Origin: Halorubrum sp. 2020YC2
GTDB taxonomy: Archaea > Halobacteriota > Halobacteria > Halobacteriales > Haloferacaceae
Reading direction: 5' to 3'
NCBI RefSeq assembly: GCF_018623055.1
Contig: NZ_CP076019.1
Span: forward strand, 744,001-808,000
Length of the DNA: 64,000 bases
The position numbers and the translations under genes are program-made. The notes under the pieces are model-generated. The model saw only the letters and a list, made by a program, of their open reading frames with translations. It was not told the origin of the DNA and made no database searches. Below are positions 24,770 to 32,698 of this stretch, one piece after another. Every line of letters starts with the position of its first letter. The first letter of the stretch is position 1.

Positions 24770-25054
24770 TTAATGCGAGTGGCCGAGCGCCTCTTCGAGA
24801 GGCTGTCCGAACCGCTCCTCGAACAGCTCCGCGGCCGTCTCCTCCATCTGTGCGATGTCCTCGGGCACGTCGCCCTCGCTGTGGTGGACGATGACGTGCG
24901 CCTGCTGGGCCATCGCCTGAACGACCACGTCGGAGACGACGGCGGTCGCCGGCTCGCCCTGCTCGCTGAGGACGTCGACGAGGCCGGCGGGCAGTTCGAA
25001 CGACTCTTCGTCACCGTCGGGACCGCTGATCGTGTATGTCTCGGTGTCTCCCAT
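24770..25054 (-). CDS. 94-aa haloarchaeal protein of unknown function
   Basis: MGDTETYTISGPDGDEESFELPAGLVDVLSEQ followed by a long helix (VSDVVVQAMAQQAHVIVHH, then EDIAQMEETAAELFEERFGQPLEEALGHSH). It ends and is studded with His, and lies 92 nt after znuB on the same strand, so a link to metal uptake is possible. It resembles the haloarchaeal DUF7545 group (number from memory). Confidence 0.65.
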   Translation of the reverse strand: MGDTETYTISGPDGDEESFELPAGLVDVLSEQGEPATAVVSDVVVQAMAQQAHVIVHHSEGDVPEDIAQMEETAAELFEERFGQPLEEALGHSH

Positions 25055-25146
25055 ACTGGCGGGTCGCGGCCGCGACATAAGGGTCTGTGGAAACCGGACG
25101 GGCGCGGCGCGCGCGCCGCTCCCGAGGCTCGCGCGGTCGATCGAAC

Positions 25147-26223
25147 TCATCCGTGCGCCGAGATGGCCTTCACGGAGAAGCCGGAGCCGACGATGCTCGC
25201 GAGGTACACCGCGATGGCCGTGACGACGATGGATCCCCCGGAGGGGAGCCCGAGACCGATGGAGACCGCGAAGCCGCCGAGCACCGACAGCTGGCCGAAG
25301 ATCACCGCGAGGTACACCGTCTCGCGGAAGCTCCGGGCGACCTGCGAGGCGGCCGCGACGGGAACGACCAGCATCGCGGCGACGAGGATGACGCCGAGCA
25401 CCTGCATCGCGCCGACGACGACGACGGCGGTCAACACCACGAGCAGGGTGTTGTAGCCGGTGACGTTCAGCTGTGCGACCCGCGCCGCCTGCTCGTCGAA
25501 GGTGATGAAGACGAGCTGTTTGTACGTCAGCGCCACGCCCGCGACGACGAGAAGCGAGAGCGCGCCCATCAGCCGCGCTCCCTCGGGGGTGACGACTGCG
25601 AGGTTCCCGAACAGGTATCCCTGGATGTTCACTCCCGTGAGCCCGTCGCCGTAGCTGATGATCAGGGTGCCGACCGCGAAGCTCCCGCTGAGCATGATCG
25701 CGATGGGCACGTCGCCGTACGCGTCGGTGCGGTCGGTGAGCCACTGGACCGCGAGCGCGCCGAGGACCCCGACGACGAGCGCGACGAGCAGCAGCGACCC
25801 GTTCCACCCAGTTGAGGAGGTGACGAGGATTCCGACCGCGACGCCGGCGAACGCCGTGTGCGCGAGCGTCTCCCCGATCAGCGCCATCTCGCGGTGGACG
25901 AGGAACGAGCCGACGAGGGGCGCGACCACGCCGACGAGCACGCCGACCGCCATCGACTGCCACATGATCGGGTGCCGGAAGACGTTCGTGCCGAACGCGG
26001 CGTCCATCCCCCGCCCGAGCGAGCGGAACGCGGCGTACAGGTCGCTCGCCACCGGGAGGTCCTGTGCCCAGTACAGCAGGACGAATCCGAGCATGACGGC
26101 CGCGACGACCGCGGTGACGCCGATACCGGCGAGTTCCGCGGTCCGGCGGAGCCCTCTCTCTTGGCGGGGGCGACGCTCGGACCGTGTCGAGTCGCCGCCG
26201 TCCGCCGGTGTCTCTCCGCTCAT
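25147..26223 (-). CDS. znuB: zinc/manganese ABC transporter permease
   Basis: 358 residues with about nine hydrophobic helices of the ABC-3 family (SMAVGVLVGVVAPLVGSFLVHREMALIGETLAHTAFAGVAVG; LVVLTAVVVVGAMQVLGVILVAAMLVVPVA). It forms the membrane channel for the metal delivered by the binding protein. The start overlaps the znuC stop (ATGA). The N-terminal 30 residues are charged and variable. Zn versus Mn cannot be decided from sequence alone. Confidence 0.9.
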   Translation of the reverse strand: MSGETPADGGDSTRSERRPRQERGLRRTAELAGIGVTAVVAAVMLGFVLLYWAQDLPVASDLYAAFRSLGRGMDAAFGTNVFRHPIMWQSMAVGVLVGVVAPLVGSFLVHREMALIGETLAHTAFAGVAVGILVTSSTGWNGSLLLVALVVGVLGALAVQWLTDRTDAYGDVPIAIMLSGSFAVGTLIISYGDGLTGVNIQGYLFGNLAVVTPEGARLMGALSLLVVAGVALTYKQLVFITFDEQAARVAQLNVTGYNTLLVVLTAVVVVGAMQVLGVILVAAMLVVPVAAASQVARSFRETVYLAVIFGQLSVLGGFAVSIGLGLPSGGSIVVTAIAVYLASIVGSGFSVKAISAHG

Positions 26224-26963
26224 CAGTGGTGGTGGTGAACGACCTGTCCGGTCGTGCCGTACGCCTCCGCGAGCGCGTCGCTCTCGACGAACGACTCGGT
26301 GTCCCCGTGGTGGTACAGCTCGGTGTTGATACAGGCGATGCGGTTCGCGCGGTCGGTGACGACGCCGATGTCGTGCTCGATGAGCATGACGGTGATCCCC
26401 TCGCCGTTGAGGTCGTCGAGGAGGGCGTAGAACGCGTCGCGCGACTCGGCGTCGACGCCGACGGTCGGCTCGTCCAGCGCGAGTAGGTCCGCGTCGCTCG
26501 CGAGGGCCCGCGCGATGTACGCCCGCTGCTTCTGCCCGCCGGACAGCTCAGAGACGAGCCTGTCGGTCAGGCCCCCGATCCCGACGGTCTCGATCGCGTC
26601 CGCGACGGCGGCGCGGTCGGCCTCGGAGAGCCGCCCCCGTCCGGCGTGCGCGAACCGGCCCATGGTGACGCACTCGCGGACGGTGACCGGCATCGCGCCG
26701 CCCCGGCTCGTCGCCTTCTGGGAGACGTAGCCGATCCGGCCGCCGTCGTCGAACTCGTCGACGGGGCGGCCGAACAGCTCCACGGACCCCTCGTCGGGCT
26801 CGTGGAGGCCGAGCATGAGGTGGAGCAGGGTGGTCTTCCCGGAGCCGTTCGGCCCGACCAGCCCGAGGAAGTCGCCCTCCTCGACCGTCAGAGAGACGTC
26901 TCTCACGGCGACCGTGTCGCCGTAGGCGAACGTCACGCCGTCGAGGTCGACGATTGCGCTCAC
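26223..26963 (-). CDS. znuC: zinc/manganese ABC transporter ATPase
   Basis: 246 residues. Walker A LVGPNGSGKTTLL, Q-loop IGYVSQKAT, signature LSGGQKQRAYIARALASDADLLALDEPTVGVD (signature plus Walker B) and H-loop LIEHDIGVV are all intact. The C-terminus ends VVHHHH, a possible metal-sensing tail. It energises uptake with ZnuB and ZnuA. Confidence 0.93.
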   Translation of the reverse strand: MSAIVDLDGVTFAYGDTVAVRDVSLTVEEGDFLGLVGPNGSGKTTLLHLMLGLHEPDEGSVELFGRPVDEFDDGGRIGYVSQKATSRGGAMPVTVRECVTMGRFAHAGRGRLSEADRAAVADAIETVGIGGLTDRLVSELSGGQKQRAYIARALASDADLLALDEPTVGVDAESRDAFYALLDDLNGEGITVMLIEHDIGVVTDRANRIACINTELYHHGDTESFVESDALAEAYGTTGQVVHHHH

Positions 26964-27069
26964 TATGTGTCTCCGATCTGAGCCGGCCGCACGTTTAGCT
27001 CTTTTACTCCGGCGTCGCGGCGGCGGTCGGTCTCGGGGGCGAGCACCGCGCGCTCGTTGGGAGACCGGG

Positions 27070-28161
27070 TCACTGCGCGCCGAACGCCCGCTCGAAGGCG
27101 GGGACGTTGATCTCGGTCATCTGTTCGAGGTAGCCGTACCCGGCGTCGTTCCACTCGCGGGTCGTTCCCCCCGCGGGCGTGACCGGGAGCGCCTCCGTCG
27201 CGTCGCTGTTCTCGACGATGGACTCCGCGAGCCGGGGCGACTGGAAGCGGTCGTACAGCACGACGTCTATCCCCTCGTCGTCGACGAGGTCGATGGTGTC
27301 GGCGATCTCCGACTGCGTCGGCTCGTTCTGCGGCGAGACGCCGACCGGCGAGCGGAGCCGGAAGCCGTAGCGCGCCTCCAGGTACTGGAAGGAGTTGTGG
27401 CCCGCCAGCACCGCCACGTCCCGGGCGGCGTCTTCCGCGATCGACTCGAAGGCGTCGTCGACCGCGCCGAGTTCCTCGGCGTACGCGTCGGCGTTGTCGG
27501 CGTACGCGTCGGCGTTGTCCGGGTCCGCCTCGCCCAGCCCCGTTGCGATCGTGTCGACGACGTCCGCGGCCAACACCGGGTCGACCCAGACGTGCGGGTC
27601 GTACCGGGGCTCCTCGCCCCCTCCGTCGTGGTCCTCCCCCTCTCCGTCGTGGTTCCCTCCTTCTCCGTCGTGGTCCTCCCCCTCTCCGTCGTGGTTCCCT
27701 CCCTCTCCGTCGTGGGTCTCGCCGCCCTCGTCGTGTTCTTCGTCTTCGCCGCCGTGCGCGTGGTCCCAGTCGAGGAGGTCGTCCTCCAGCCCGGCCAGCC
27801 CGTCGATCACGGCCACCGTGTCGTAGTCGGCTTCGAGCGTTCCGGCCAGGTCCTGCGCCCACGAGAACTCCGGGCTGTCGAGGTAGACGAACGCGTCCGT
27901 CGCGGCGACGTCGGCGGCGAGGGTCCCGTCCGGGGTCCAGCCGTGGCCGAGCCGCCCCACGTCGACGGGGTCCTCGAAGCTCGCGCGGTCGCCCGCGACC
28001 TCGTTCGCCCAGTCGTTGAGGGTGAAGAACGCCGCGTACCCGGAGTCGAAACCCTCGGACCCGCCGTCCGCGGCGCCGGAACATCCCGCCAGCGACGCCG
28101 CCGTCCCCGCGACCGCGAGTCCGGCGCCCCGCCGCAGCACCGACCGTCGTGAGTGAGTCAT
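27070..28161 (-). CDS. znuA: zinc/manganese ABC transporter binding lipoprotein
   Basis: 363 residues. Tat lipoprotein signal (SRRSVLRRGAGLAVAG, lipobox SLAGC). The cluster A-I/TroA-like fold has metal ligands in YDPHVWVDP and AGHNSFQYL, and a final DRFQSPRLAESIVE segment. Between the lobes is a flexible His/Asp/Glu-rich loop made of a seven-residue unit (HDGEGGN/HDGEGED), typical of zinc carriers. First gene of znuA-znuC-znuB; 106 nt separate it from znuC. Its promoter region carries inverted repeats that may be operators. Confidence 0.92.
   Translation of the reverse strand: MTHSRRSVLRRGAGLAVAGTAASLAGCSGAADGGSEGFDSGYAAFFTLNDWANEVAGDRASFEDPVDVGRLGHGWTPDGTLAADVAATDAFVYLDSPEFSWAQDLAGTLEADYDTVAVIDGLAGLEDDLLDWDHAHGGEDEEHDEGGETHDGEGGNHDGEGEDHDGEGGNHDGEGEDHDGGGEEPRYDPHVWVDPVLAADVVDTIATGLGEADPDNADAYADNADAYAEELGAVDDAFESIAEDAARDVAVLAGHNSFQYLEARYGFRLRSPVGVSPQNEPTQSEIADTIDLVDDEGIDVVLYDRFQSPRLAESIVENSDATEALPVTPAGGTTREWNDAGYGYLEQMTEINVPAFERAFGAQ
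27620..27724 (-). repeat. 21-bp tandem repeat coding the His-rich loop of ZnuA
   Basis: The motif CCGTCGTGG recurs at 27623, 27644, 27665, 27686 and 27707 on the + strand, a strict 21-bp period, encoding H-D-G-E-G-x-x units. It is in frame, so copy number can change without breaking the gene. Confidence 0.8.
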
Positions 28162-28172
28162 ACCGATCGGTA
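28161..28172. promoter_or_regulatory. 12-bp palindrome at the znuA start
   Basis: TACCGATCGGTA is perfectly self-complementary and touches the znuA start codon. A repressor site here would block transcript elongation or initiation. No regulator gene is adjacent. Confidence 0.35.
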
Positions 28173-28192
28173 CCGTCGATTAATAGAAAAAG

Positions 28193-28220
28193 GTTGTTAT
28201 TTCACAACTCTATATTAATA
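28193..28220 (-). promoter_or_regulatory. znuA promoter with inverted repeat
   Basis: On the minus strand a TATA-like TATTAATATA (28211-28220) predicts a start near 28189. The inverted repeat GTTGT-N6-ACAAC (28193-28208) lies between the TATA box and that start, where a metal-responsive repressor would be expected to act. Confidence 0.45.
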
Positions 28221-28291
28221 ACTCGGGCGTCGAGAGCGTCTCGGCTTAACAACTCGCCGGCGGTGCCCGCGACGGGAAGCCACGCCGCGAG

Positions 28292-28777
28292 TCACTCGGT
28301 GAGGTCGACGACGGTCGCGTCCGCGAGGCCGACGAGCGTCTCGGGGTCGACCGCGAACACCGCGCTCGGCGTCCCCGCCGCGCCGTAGACGGTGCCGTAC
28401 TCGGTCAGCGCCGGATCGAAGACGGTCGGGACCGCGGTGTCGTGACAGATCGGCGGGACGCCTCCGATGCTCCAGCCGACCACCTCGCGGATGCGACTCG
28501 GGTCGCCCATCTCGGCGGCGTCGGCGTCGAAGTAGTCAGCGACGGCGTCGAGAGCCAGTCTGTTCGCGCCGCTCGTGACCGCGGCGACGAGCGCCCCGTC
28601 TCGCTCGCGGCCCGAGAGCGCCGCGACGATGGTCGACGCGATGGCGCCCGTCTCGCAGCCGACGGCGTCGGCCGCGGCGGCCGCCGTCTCCGTGCCCGCC
28701 TCGAACTCCACCACGTCGAGGTCGACCCCGTACCGTTCCCGCGCCCGCTCCTCGAACTCCGCCGCGCGTGGATGCAT
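28292..28777 (-). CDS. YbaK/ProX-type aminoacyl-tRNA deacylase
   Basis: 161 residues from MHPRAAEFEERARERYGVD. Family features: TETAAAAADAVGCETGAIASTIVAAL, LVAAVTSGANRLALDAVADYF, GWSIGGVPPICHD and the closing GTPSAVFAVDPETLVGL. The family removes wrongly attached amino acids from tRNA, often tRNA-Pro. An upstream in-frame ATG (28807) would add ten non-family residues and was not preferred. Confidence 0.88.
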   Translation of the reverse strand: MHPRAAEFEERARERYGVDLDVVEFEAGTETAAAAADAVGCETGAIASTIVAALSGRERDGALVAAVTSGANRLALDAVADYFDADAAEMGDPSRIREVVGWSIGGVPPICHDTAVPTVFDPALTEYGTVYGAAGTPSAVFAVDPETLVGLADATVVDLTE

Positions 28778-28868
28778 GCGATCCGAGCCGCGTCCCGTCG
28801 GTATCAAGCTCCCGGAGGCGGTGAAACTGCGCGGGCGCTCGCGTCGTGTCGAAGGGAGTCAGGAGCCG

Positions 28869-29594
28869 TCAGCGGGTCCGAAGCTCGTCTTTGTCCTTGA
28901 CCACCCGGGCGTCCCCCTCCCCGGAGGTGACCTCGTTGACGAGGTCGTACAGCTCGTTCTGGAGGCCGGCGGGGAAGGTGAGGACGCCGACCCACGAGCC
29001 GTCGTTCTGCCACTCCTCGCGTTCGAGGTCACCGAACTCCCTGATCTGCGCCTGTCCGGATCCCGCGTAGTCGGCCGGGAGCTGCACCGCCATCGTCACC
29101 TCCTCGAACCGGATCGGGATCACCGGGCGGAGCGCGTCGAGCGCGTCGTCGATCTGGTTTTCCACCGGTTCCATCGGGTCGATCTGGAACCCGGCCTCCT
29201 CGAGGGCGCGCTCGATCCGCTCCGGCGGGTGCGGGGAGTCGTCCATCTGCGGGTTCACGGCGTTGCGCGTGATGGTGGTGACGAGCTGGTTGTGCTTCCG
29301 CTCTTGCATCTCCGCGCGCTGCTCGGCGGTGATCTGTATCTCCCCGCGCTCGACGACCTCGGGGATGATCTCAAGCGGCTCCGTCGTGCCGAAGACGGTC
29401 TCTAAGTCCTCCTCGGCCGGCCGGTCGCCCCGCGAGGCGTTCTCGAAGACGTCCTCCGCGGCGATGACCTCCTCTAAGTCCTCGTCGAACTCTCCCCGCT
29501 TGATCGCGAGCGCGGCGTCGGGGTCTATCAGGACCTCGAAGCGCTCCCCGTGTGACTCCAGTCGGGCCGTCACGGCCTCGTCGAGCGATATCAT
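28869..29594 (-). CDS. ribosome maturation protein SBDS homolog
   Basis: 241 residues starting MISLDEAVTARLESHGERFEVLIDPD, the start of the FYSH domain. The middle helical domain contains QITAEQRAEMQERKHNQLVTTITRNAVNPQ, a signature segment, and the C-terminal ferredoxin-like domain ends with DLVNEVTSGEGDARVV. With EF-2-like GTPases it helps release the anti-association factor aIF6 from the large ribosomal subunit. Confidence 0.95.
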   Translation of the reverse strand: MISLDEAVTARLESHGERFEVLIDPDAALAIKRGEFDEDLEEVIAAEDVFENASRGDRPAEEDLETVFGTTEPLEIIPEVVERGEIQITAEQRAEMQERKHNQLVTTITRNAVNPQMDDSPHPPERIERALEEAGFQIDPMEPVENQIDDALDALRPVIPIRFEEVTMAVQLPADYAGSGQAQIREFGDLEREEWQNDGSWVGVLTFPAGLQNELYDLVNEVTSGEGDARVVKDKDELRTR

Positions 29595-29678
29595 ACCGAA
29601 CGCTACCACCCCCGCGGGCAAAAAGCCTCCCGCCGCCGCCGGTCGCCGCGCCGAGCGTCGCCGTCCCCGCCGCGCCGG

Positions 29679-29879
29679 TCACCCCGCCGCCGGCGGTCGC
29701 TCGTCGTCCCAGTCCGCGCGACACGACTCCGAGCAGAAGTGCCGGTGGACGACGTCGTCGCCGTCGACCCACGTGATTGTTCGGTGACCGCTCCCGAGGG
29801 CCGGCTCGCCGCACGTCGCGCAACTCGGCGCGGACTCCTCGTCGACGTCCTCCTCGAGCTCCGAGGTCGGATCCACCAT
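29679..29879 (-). CDS. 66-aa zinc-binding small protein
   Basis: Two metal motifs, SCATCGEPAL and HRHFCSESCRADW, form a treble-clef-like C-X2-C...C-X3-C site. It resembles the haloarchaeal DUF7576 group (number from memory). The N-terminus is acidic. It sits alone between SBDS and the CRTAC1 gene. Confidence 0.75.
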   Translation of the reverse strand: MVDPTSELEEDVDEESAPSCATCGEPALGSGHRTITWVDGDDVVHRHFCSESCRADWDDERPPAAG

Positions 29880-29982
29880 ACCTCACCGTACGCCCGGGGG
29901 CACTTGAACCCGCGAAGGGCGGCAAGTTCTGGCCACGGGTCGCGGCCGTCCGCGCGACGGCTCGGCCGAGACCGTTCGGGCG

Positions 29983-31389
29983 CTATCTCGTCGTCCGCGC
30001 GTCGCGGTCGGTCGCCCTCCGCGACGGGTGTTTGACCGTGATCTCGCGGTCCGCGCTCGGGCCGACGACGGTCCGCTCGCGGCCGTCCGGCCACCGCACG
30101 TCCACGCGCAGCGGCTCCGCGTCCCCCAGCCCGAAGTGCGCGACCGGCTCCGTCTGACAGAGGCAGCCGCCGCCGGCGTCGACCGTCCGCCGCTGGACGC
30201 CGTCGGGGGTCTCCAACGTCACGACCGCCCCCCGGGCCGGCGCGCCCTGACGCGTCGTCGGGCGCACGCGGAGCCACCCGGCCGACGGCGCGTCCGGGTC
30301 GCCGTAGGCCGTCACCGGCTGCGCGGCGACCTCTCCGTGGACGACGAGGAGCTCAAGCGCCCCGTCGCCGTCGAGGTCGGCCGCCACCGCCCCGGTGCCG
30401 AACCCGTCCGGCTCCGCCGCCGCGCCGAGGGATACGGGCTCCCAGCGCGACGGCTCGCCGGACCCGTCGACCCGTTCGAACAGCCGGTTCTCGGCGCCGC
30501 AGACGTTGAAGAACAGCTCCTCGCGGCCGTCGTTATCGAAGTCCGCAGCGACGACCGTCCGGACCGCGCCCGCGTCGCGCAGCGCGGGCGGCGCCACGTC
30601 GTCGTAGCCGCCGCCGGGCGAACAGCGCAGGAGGCGGCTCGGCGCCGCCTCGTTGCCGACCGCGAGCGCGAACGTGCCGCCCTCGTCGACGAGCGCGGCG
30701 CCGCGCGTGTCTCCGCCGGGGTCCGAGAGCTCGGGACCGCCGTCGGTCCGGGCGTAGTGGCCGTCGCGGTTGCTGAACAGTCGGTTCGGGCCGCCCTCGA
30801 CGCCCGCGAACAGGTCCCCCTCGCGGGAGCGGTACGGGACCGCGAGCAGCGACCGACAGCCGCTCTCCACCTCCAGCCCGACCGCCTCGGCCATGTCGGT
30901 CACCTCGCCGTCGTCGCCCAGTTCGTAGAACGCGAGCGGCGCGGCGTAGCCGGAGACGGCGACGCCGTAGCGACCCGTTCCCAGCCGGTCGAGCGCGGCG
31001 ACCGACCGGCCGGCGCGGACGTCGAGCCGGTCGGCGTTCACCTCCCGCGCGAACACGTCGGTCCAGCGGTACCGGTCGGCCTCCAGCCGGCTCAAGAGGA
31101 GGTCGGGGTCGCCGCCGTCGACGCCGCGCGCGCAGTTGTGGACGTACACCTCCTCGCAGCCGTCGGCGTCGAGGTCGGCCGCGCACACGCCCATCCCGTG
31201 GCGCGTCCCGTCCGCGACGATGCCGCAGGCGGTGTCCGAAAAGCGGTCGCCCTCTCGGGCGTACAGCCGGTTCGGTTCGCCGTAGCCGGCGACGAGGACG
31301 AGCGGCCCGTCGCGGCCGGGAGTCACCGCGACGCCGTACCCGCGCATCGGGCGTCCGTCGTCGACGAGGGCGGACCGCTCCGTGAACAT
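29983..31389 (-). CDS. CRTAC1-type FG-GAP repeat protein with ASPIC/UnbV domain
   Basis: 468 residues forming a beta-propeller. The calcium-binding FG-GAP loops are visible as AADLDADGCEEVYVHN, AADFDNDGREELFFNV and AADLDGDGALELLVVH, and more degenerate blades lie between. The last 100 residues match the ASPIC/UnbV domain (GAVVTLETPDGVQRRTVDAGGG and HFGLGDAEPLRVDVRWPDGRE). No signal peptide or membrane anchor is visible at the start, which is unusual because such propellers are normally exported. Function unknown. Confidence 0.85.
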   Translation of the reverse strand: MFTERSALVDDGRPMRGYGVAVTPGRDGPLVLVAGYGEPNRLYAREGDRFSDTACGIVADGTRHGMGVCAADLDADGCEEVYVHNCARGVDGGDPDLLLSRLEADRYRWTDVFAREVNADRLDVRAGRSVAALDRLGTGRYGVAVSGYAAPLAFYELGDDGEVTDMAEAVGLEVESGCRSLLAVPYRSREGDLFAGVEGGPNRLFSNRDGHYARTDGGPELSDPGGDTRGAALVDEGGTFALAVGNEAAPSRLLRCSPGGGYDDVAPPALRDAGAVRTVVAADFDNDGREELFFNVCGAENRLFERVDGSGEPSRWEPVSLGAAAEPDGFGTGAVAADLDGDGALELLVVHGEVAAQPVTAYGDPDAPSAGWLRVRPTTRQGAPARGAVVTLETPDGVQRRTVDAGGGCLCQTEPVAHFGLGDAEPLRVDVRWPDGRERTVVGPSADREITVKHPSRRATDRDARTTR

Positions 31390-31469
31390 GGCCGCCCGTC
31401 ACCGCTCCGAGGATATGAACGCACGGGTTGGATACGGGCGGACTTCGGCGGGAGAAATATACAGCGAGC

Positions 31470-32564
31470 CTACAGGTTCCGCTCGATGTACCGGTTCATC
31501 TGCGAGAGGCGATCCGCGTCGAACGTCCAGAGGCCGCGCCAGACGCGCGGCTCCGCCTCCACCGCGAGGAGCCCGACGCCCCCCTCTACCCCTCGCTTGA
31601 GGTCGTTCTCCGGGTCGCTTTCCGCCGAATGCGGCCCCTCGGGCGGTCGGTACACGACGAACCAGCTGTCGGTGAAGTCCGGCTCGGCGCCGGCGTGGAT
31701 CACCGCGTCGAGGTCCTCCGGAATATCGTCCGGGACCCCGTAGAGGTGCGTGTCGACGGCCGTACCGGAGATGCGCTCGTACACCGCCCGCGTGCCGACC
31801 TCGTCGTCGATACGCGAGAGCCGCTGGAACGACGAGCGGAGGGTGCCGTCGCCGGCCACCCACGCCACCCGCTCGATGAACCGCGAGATGGTGATGAGAA
31901 GCAGCTTCTGTCGGTTCGACTCGGGGTACCCCCGGAGAGTGAACGTCGCGTCGTCGAGTCCGCTTATCACGGACGGGAGGTCGATATCGCTGAGCGACCG
32001 CGCGCCGGTGGTGTAGAGGTCGGAGTTGACGAAAAGCACCGCGTCACCGAGTTCGTCCAGCGTCGACCCGGCCACGACCTCGTCGCCCTCCATGAGCAAC
32101 ACGAGGTTCTCGATTTCGTCGGGGTCGCCGCCGTCGAACGGGACGTCGTCGTGGCGGCGGAGCACCTCGACGTCGAGCGACGGGACGGCCTCGCCGTTCC
32201 GGTCGACCACGCCGGTCCTCGCCAGTTCTCGCGCGGTGAGACCGACGGACCGGCCGGTCACGCGGCCGTCGCCCGCGCCGTCGGTCACGCGGCCGTCGCC
32301 CGCGCCGTCGGTCACGCGGCCGTCGCCCGCGCCGTCGGTCACGCGGCCGTCGCCCGCGCCGTCGGTCACGTGGCCGTCGCCCGCGCCGTCGGTCACGCGG
32401 CCGTCGCCCGCGCCGTCGGTCACGCGGCCGTCGACCACCCGTACTGCGTCGTCGCCGAACGTGTCCACGAGCATGCTCAAGGTGGGGTCCGGGTCGGTCC
32501 GGTTGACGATGACCACGGAGCGCTCGGGTCCGTCGAAGCGATCGAGAAACCGTTCGAGGGTCAC
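31470..32564 (-). CDS. DICT sensory domain protein with internal minisatellite
   Basis: 364 residues. The N-terminal part (MTLERFLDRFDGPERSVVIVNRTD, then TFGDDAVRVVDGR) leads into six near-identical nine-residue units (VTDGAGDGR). The rest contains the DICT-type core SRFIERVAWVAGDGTLRSSFQRLSRI, then RAVYERISGTAVDTHLYGVPD, then FVVYRPPEGPH and a tail GVGLLAVEAEPRVWRGLWTFD. DICT domains act as sensors attached to signalling outputs; here no output domain is present. The repeat lies in a loop before the conserved domain, so length changes may be tolerated. Confidence 0.8.
   Translation of the reverse strand: MTLERFLDRFDGPERSVVIVNRTDPDPTLSMLVDTFGDDAVRVVDGRVTDGAGDGRVTDGAGDGHVTDGAGDGRVTDGAGDGRVTDGAGDGRVTDGAGDGRVTGRSVGLTARELARTGVVDRNGEAVPSLDVEVLRRHDDVPFDGGDPDEIENLVLLMEGDEVVAGSTLDELGDAVLFVNSDLYTTGARSLSDIDLPSVISGLDDATFTLRGYPESNRQKLLLITISRFIERVAWVAGDGTLRSSFQRLSRIDDEVGTRAVYERISGTAVDTHLYGVPDDIPEDLDAVIHAGAEPDFTDSWFVVYRPPEGPHSAESDPENDLKRGVEGGVGLLAVEAEPRVWRGLWTFDADRLSQMNRYIERNL
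32257..32433 (-). repeat. 27-bp minisatellite inside the DICT gene
   Basis: GTCACGCGGCCGTCG blocks begin at 32257, 32284, 32311, 32338, 32365, 32392 and 32419, an exact 27-bp period with a single visible change (GTGG for GCGG in the unit near 32371). The near identity shows recent expansion. The period is a multiple of three, so the reading frame is preserved. Confidence 0.9.
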
Positions 32565-32698
32565 GTAGTCCGGACTGCGAGAGTTCGACTCATAAGGGTT
32601 CCCGCGTAGCTATCATATCTAAGAACGGGCGTGTCGGGCGGTCGGGAGGTCCCGATCCCCGAAACGGGTCTGGTCCGGCGACCGGCCGTCCGAACCGG

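Noticed and set aside
32257-32433. Regular 27-bp repeats considered as a CRISPR array
   Set aside because: The units are contiguous with no spacers and encode in-frame VTDGAGDGR within a gene.
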